DNA from: Nocardioides kongjuensis
Lineage (GTDB): Bacteria; Actinomycetota; Actinomycetes; Propionibacteriales; Nocardioidaceae
Assembly (NCBI RefSeq): GCF_013409625.1
Contig: NZ_JACCBF010000001.1
Location: forward strand, 3,475,001 to 3,539,000
Reading direction: 5' to 3'
DNA length: 64,000 nt
In this document: piece after piece, positions 61,419 to 64,000 of the stretch
Layout of the letters: each line of letters starts with the position of its first letter
How positions within the stretch are numbered: the stretch's first letter is position 1
The notes under the pieces: generated by a model
Told to the model about the DNA's origin: nothing
What the model saw: only the letters and a program-made list of their open reading frames with translations
Databases searched by the model: none
Program-made: the position numbers and the translations under genes

Positions 61419-63113
61419 ATGGCGTACGTCGTCACGCAGTCGTGCTGCGCCGACGCCTCGTGCGTCGTCGCCTGCCCGGTCAACTGCATCCACCCCGCGC
61501 CGGGTGAGCCCGGCTTCGGCACCACCGAGATGGTGTACGTCGACGCGACGGCCTGCGTCGGCTGCGGCGCCTGCGCGACCGCCTGCCCCGTCGGTGCGAT
61601 GGTGCCGGACGCCGCGCTGACGACGAAGCAGCTGCCCTTCCTCGAGCTCAACGCCGCCTACTACGACGCGTTCCCGCACGCCGACCGCACCCCGGTCGCG
61701 CTGGTGCCGCAGCAGCGCCGGCTCACCCGCCCCGGCCCGTTCCGGGTCGCGGTGATCGGCGCCGGCCCGGCCGGGCTCTACACGGCCGACGAGCTGCTCA
61801 AGCACCCCGAGATCGGTGGCGTCGACGTCTACGACCGGCTGCGCACGCCGTACGGCCTGGTCCGCCACGGCGTCGCCCCCGACCACGCGTCGACCAAGCT
61901 GGTGACCCGGCTGTTCGAGGCGATCGAGCGGCAGCCCCGGTTCCGCTACTTCCTCGACGTCGAGGTCGGCTCCGACGACGGCATCACGCTGGCCGACCTC
62001 AGGGCGCACTACGACGCGGTCGTGTACGCCGTCGGCGCCTCCGCCGACCGCAGCCTCGACATCCCCGGCGAGGACCTGGCCGGTTCGGTCCCGGCGACCG
62101 CCCTGGTCGGCTGGTACAACGGCCACCCCGAGCAGCAGGACCTCGACGTCCCGCTCGGCGCCGTCTCGAACCCGTCCGGGCGCGCGGTCGTCGTCGGCAA
62201 CGGCAACGTCGCGCTCGACGTGGCGCGCGTCCTGGCCCGCCCCGTCGAGGTCCTCGAGCGCACCGACCTGGCGCCCGGTCCGCTCGACCAGCTGCGTGCC
62301 AGCAACGTGCGCGAGGTGGTCGTCCTCGGTCGCCGCGGTCCTGCGCAGGCGGCGTTCACGGTGCCCGAGCTGATCGGCCTGGCCGCGCTCGACGACGTCG
62401 ACGTGGTCGTCGACGTGGATCCCGCGCTGCTCACCGGCGACGACCAGCGCAGCGCGCTGCTCCGCGACCTCGCCGAGCGCCCCGTCTGCGCCGACCCGAC
62501 CCGCCGCCGGATCGTGCTCAGCTTCGCGGTCTCCCCCGTCGAGGTGCTCGGCGCGGACGGCCGGGTCACCGGCGTCCGGGTCGCCCGCAACCGGCTGGTC
62601 GAGCAGCCCGACGGAACCGTGCGCGCCGAGACCACCGACGACACCTTCGTCCTCGACGCCGGACTGGTCGTCCGGTCGGTCGGCCACCGCGGCACCCCGG
62701 TCGCCGGGCTGCCGTTCGACGAGCGGACCGCCACGGTCCCCCACCACGAGGGCCGCGTCGAGCCGGGCGTCTACGTCGTCGGCTGGATCAAGCGCGGTCC
62801 GGTCGGCTTCATCGGCACCAACAAGACCGACGCCCAGGAGACCGTCGAGACCATCCTCGACGACCTCGACGCCGGCCTCCCCGCGCCCACCGGCACGGCC
62901 ACCGCGATCGCGGCGCTCGTCGCCGAGCGGCACACCGACGCCGCCGACCTCGCGGCCTGGCAGCGTCTCGACGCCGCCGAGCGCGAGCGCGGCGCACGGG
63001 ACGGCCGGCCTCGCGCCAAGATCACCGACGTCGCCGAGCAGCGCTCGGTCGCCGCGCCCCCGGCCGTCCGGCGCCGGGGACTGCTCCGGCGTACCGTGTC
63101 GCTCACGTCGTGA
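61419..63113 (+). CDS. fprB: ferredoxin / ferredoxin-NADP reductase fusion (FprB type)
   Basis: A 564-residue fusion. Residues 1-~75 form a bacterial ferredoxin with two cluster motifs (CCADASCVVACPVNC and CVGCGACATACPVGA), so a 7Fe or 2[4Fe-4S] domain. Residues ~105-560 form an adrenodoxin-reductase-like NADPH oxidoreductase with FAD motif VAVIGAGPAGLYTADEL and NADP motif VVVGNGNVALDVAR. The C-terminal FAD site reads GWIKRGPVGFIGTNK. The layout equals mycobacterial FprB. It should carry electrons from NADPH to the diiron oxygenase encoded upstream. Confidence 0.92.
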   Translation: MAYVVTQSCCADASCVVACPVNCIHPAPGEPGFGTTEMVYVDATACVGCGACATACPVGAMVPDAALTTKQLPFLELNAAYYDAFPHADRTPVALVPQQRRLTRPGPFRVAVIGAGPAGLYTADELLKHPEIGGVDVYDRLRTPYGLVRHGVAPDHASTKLVTRLFEAIERQPRFRYFLDVEVGSDDGITLADLRAHYDAVVYAVGASADRSLDIPGEDLAGSVPATALVGWYNGHPEQQDLDVPLGAVSNPSGRAVVVGNGNVALDVARVLARPVEVLERTDLAPGPLDQLRASNVREVVVLGRRGPAQAAFTVPELIGLAALDDVDVVVDVDPALLTGDDQRSALLRDLAERPVCADPTRRRIVLSFAVSPVEVLGADGRVTGVRVARNRLVEQPDGTVRAETTDDTFVLDAGLVVRSVGHRGTPVAGLPFDERTATVPHHEGRVEPGVYVVGWIKRGPVGFIGTNKTDAQETVETILDDLDAGLPAPTGTATAIAALVAERHTDAADLAAWQRLDAAERERGARDGRPRAKITDVAEQRSVAAPPAVRRRGLLRRTVSLTS

Positions 63114-63141
63114 CAGCGGCGTGACGATGCGAGGAGTGGTC

Positions 63142-63852
63142 GTGGGGACGGCGAGGCGCGAGGAGACCGACGGACGCAAGCGGCGCTGGCAGCAGCACAA
63201 CGCCGACCGTCGGCAGGCCGTGATCGAGGCTGCCCTGACCGTGCTGGCGCGTGACCTCGAGCCCGGCGCCGAGCTCAGCGTGCAGCAGATCGCCGACGAG
63301 GCGTCGGTCCACCGCACCGTCCTCTACCGCTACTTCGAGGACCGCACCGACCTCGACGTCGCCATCCAGCAGGAGATCTGCAACCGCGCCGGCGAGCTCC
63401 TGCTGGCCGCCGTCACCCTCGAGGGCACGCCCCGCGAGATCGTGCACCGCATCATCGCCGCGTACGTCGGCTGGGGCGCCGAGCACGTGGCGTGGATGCG
63501 CTTCGCCGAGCGTGACATCGCCGGTGCGACCTCGAAGCCGCTCGACGTCGCGATCGGCCAGATCGCCGAGCAGATCGAGCTGGTCATCGGCGGCTTCCTC
63601 GCGATCCTCGACGCCGAGGTCGGCGACGACGACCGCAACGCGCTGACCCCGTACGTCTTCCTGCTCGTCGGCGGCGTCATCGCCGCCGTGCGCAGCTGGA
63701 GCTCGCGCGAGGAGCTCCTCCCCCCGGCCCCCGCCTTCACCCGGCTGCTCGCCGACGTGACCTGGCTGCAGATCGAAGGACTCGCAGCCTCCCGCAGGAT
63801 CGAGGTGCCCGACCTCCCTGTCGAGCAGCTCCTCAACTTCAAGGAAGCCTGA
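63142..63852 (+). CDS. TetR-family regulator
   Basis: A 236-residue regulator. The helix-turn-helix is LSVQQIADEASVHRTVLYRY followed by FEDRTDLDVAI. The C-terminal ligand domain is typical of the AcrR/TetR group. GTG 63142 was preferred to an upstream GTG at 63121 because GAGGAG lies 5 nt before it. It follows fprB by 28 bp and runs directly into the monooxygenase gene. It is a likely local repressor, perhaps acting at the palindrome 60343-60359. Confidence 0.86.
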   Translation: MGTARREETDGRKRRWQQHNADRRQAVIEAALTVLARDLEPGAELSVQQIADEASVHRTVLYRYFEDRTDLDVAIQQEICNRAGELLLAAVTLEGTPREIVHRIIAAYVGWGAEHVAWMRFAERDIAGATSKPLDVAIGQIAEQIELVIGGFLAILDAEVGDDDRNALTPYVFLLVGGVIAAVRSWSSREELLPPAPAFTRLLADVTWLQIEGLAASRRIEVPDLPVEQLLNFKEA

Positions 63853-64000
63853 ATGAGCGACTCCACGCACCTGGACGTGCTGATCATCGGCGCCGGCCTG
63901 TCCGGCATCGACGCGGCGTACCACGTCACCAAGGCGTTCCCCGACAAGTCGTACGCCGTCCTCGAGATGCGCGACTCGCTCGGCGGCACGTGGGACCTGT
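63853..64000 (+). CDS. EthA/MymA-type flavin monooxygenase (Baeyer-Villiger), 5' part
   Basis: Only the first ~49 residues are inside the window: the FAD motif LDVLIIGAGLSGIDAAYHVT, then KSYAVLEMRDSLGGTWDL. This matches the N-terminus of actinobacterial Baeyer-Villiger monooxygenases such as EthA and MymA, which insert oxygen next to a ketone using NADPH and FAD. The ATG directly follows the TetR stop codon, so the two are co-translated. Similar TetR/BVMO pairs are known in mycobacteria. Confidence 0.85.
   Translation, partial: MSDSTHLDVLIIGAGLSGIDAAYHVTKAFPDKSYAVLEMRDSLGGTWDL

Overview
The window comes from a high-GC, Gram-positive-type actinobacterium. Coding density is high and third positions are strongly G/C. 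GTG starts are common, and many genes lack a ribosome binding site but carry a TANNNT -10 box about 6 nt before the start codon. KstR-type steroid operators, WXG/EspG-like proteins, DUF2510 and many proline-rich single-pass membrane proteins all fit the order Propionibacteriales, most likely Nocardioides or a relative. That placement is inferred from gene content; no rRNA gene is present. I see no tRNA, rRNA, CRISPR array, transposase or prophage.

Layout. 1-9.0 kb: an acyl-CoA synthetase N-terminus, an AbiEi/DUF559-type protein, an EtfD-like membrane Fe-S oxidoreductase with an unusual C-terminal motif array, a secreted amidohydrolase and an M1 metallopeptidase lipoprotein. 9.1-13.1 kb: a TetR regulator with its operator, an SDR/alpha-beta-hydrolase fusion, and a secreted beta-propeller-like protein behind a perfect KstR box. 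13.2-18.5 kb: a diguanylate cyclase, a minimal Ser/Thr kinase and a three-gene branched-chain-type 2-oxoacid dehydrogenase operon. 18.8-23.6 kb: seven consecutive minus-strand membrane genes, several sharing a two-cysteine extracytoplasmic domain. 23.7-33.6 kb: GntR, a PF04020 membrane protein, a low-molecular-weight phosphatase, hydroxyacyl-CoA dehydrogenase, acyl-CoA synthetase, a secreted VWA protein, MarR and the fused isobutyryl-CoA mutase IcmF. 33.9-40.3 kb: an ECF42 sigma/DGPF pair, an MFS pump, and an AraC-regulated two-component flavin aromatic hydroxylase. 40.4-44.7 kb: a radical SAM protein of the MJ0619/Tes type translationally coupled to an Lgt-like membrane protein. 44.9-53.8 kb: thioesterase, DUF480-methyltransferase fusion, GH16 glycosidase, BtuF-like protein, HerA/DUF853 ATPase, LytR_C protein and K+/H+ antiporter. 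53.9-60.2 kb: a KstR-box FAD dehydrogenase, an aminotransferase and a WXG/EspG-like/hydrolase cassette. 60.4-64 kb: an AurF-like diiron oxygenase, ferredoxin-FNR fusion, TetR and an EthA-type Baeyer-Villiger monooxygenase, cut by the window edge.

Common themes. Much of the window serves acyl-CoA, branched-chain, aromatic and steroid-type catabolism: ketoacid dehydrogenase, IcmF, hydroxyacyl-CoA dehydrogenase, EtfD as electron outlet, KstR targets, HpaBC and the BVMO. An 18-bp operator upstream of hydroxyacyl-CoA dehydrogenase recurs, 15 of 18 identical, between the MarR gene and icmF, which suggests one regulon. Three leaderless promoters carry their operator directly over the -10 box. Intergenic spaces hold at least three unrelated families of palindromic repeats.

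The most promising undescribed systems are the Lgt-like plus Tes-like radical SAM pair, the stand-alone WXG/EspG-like/hydrolase cassette, the SLFD motif array on EtfD, and the shared MarR-type operator.
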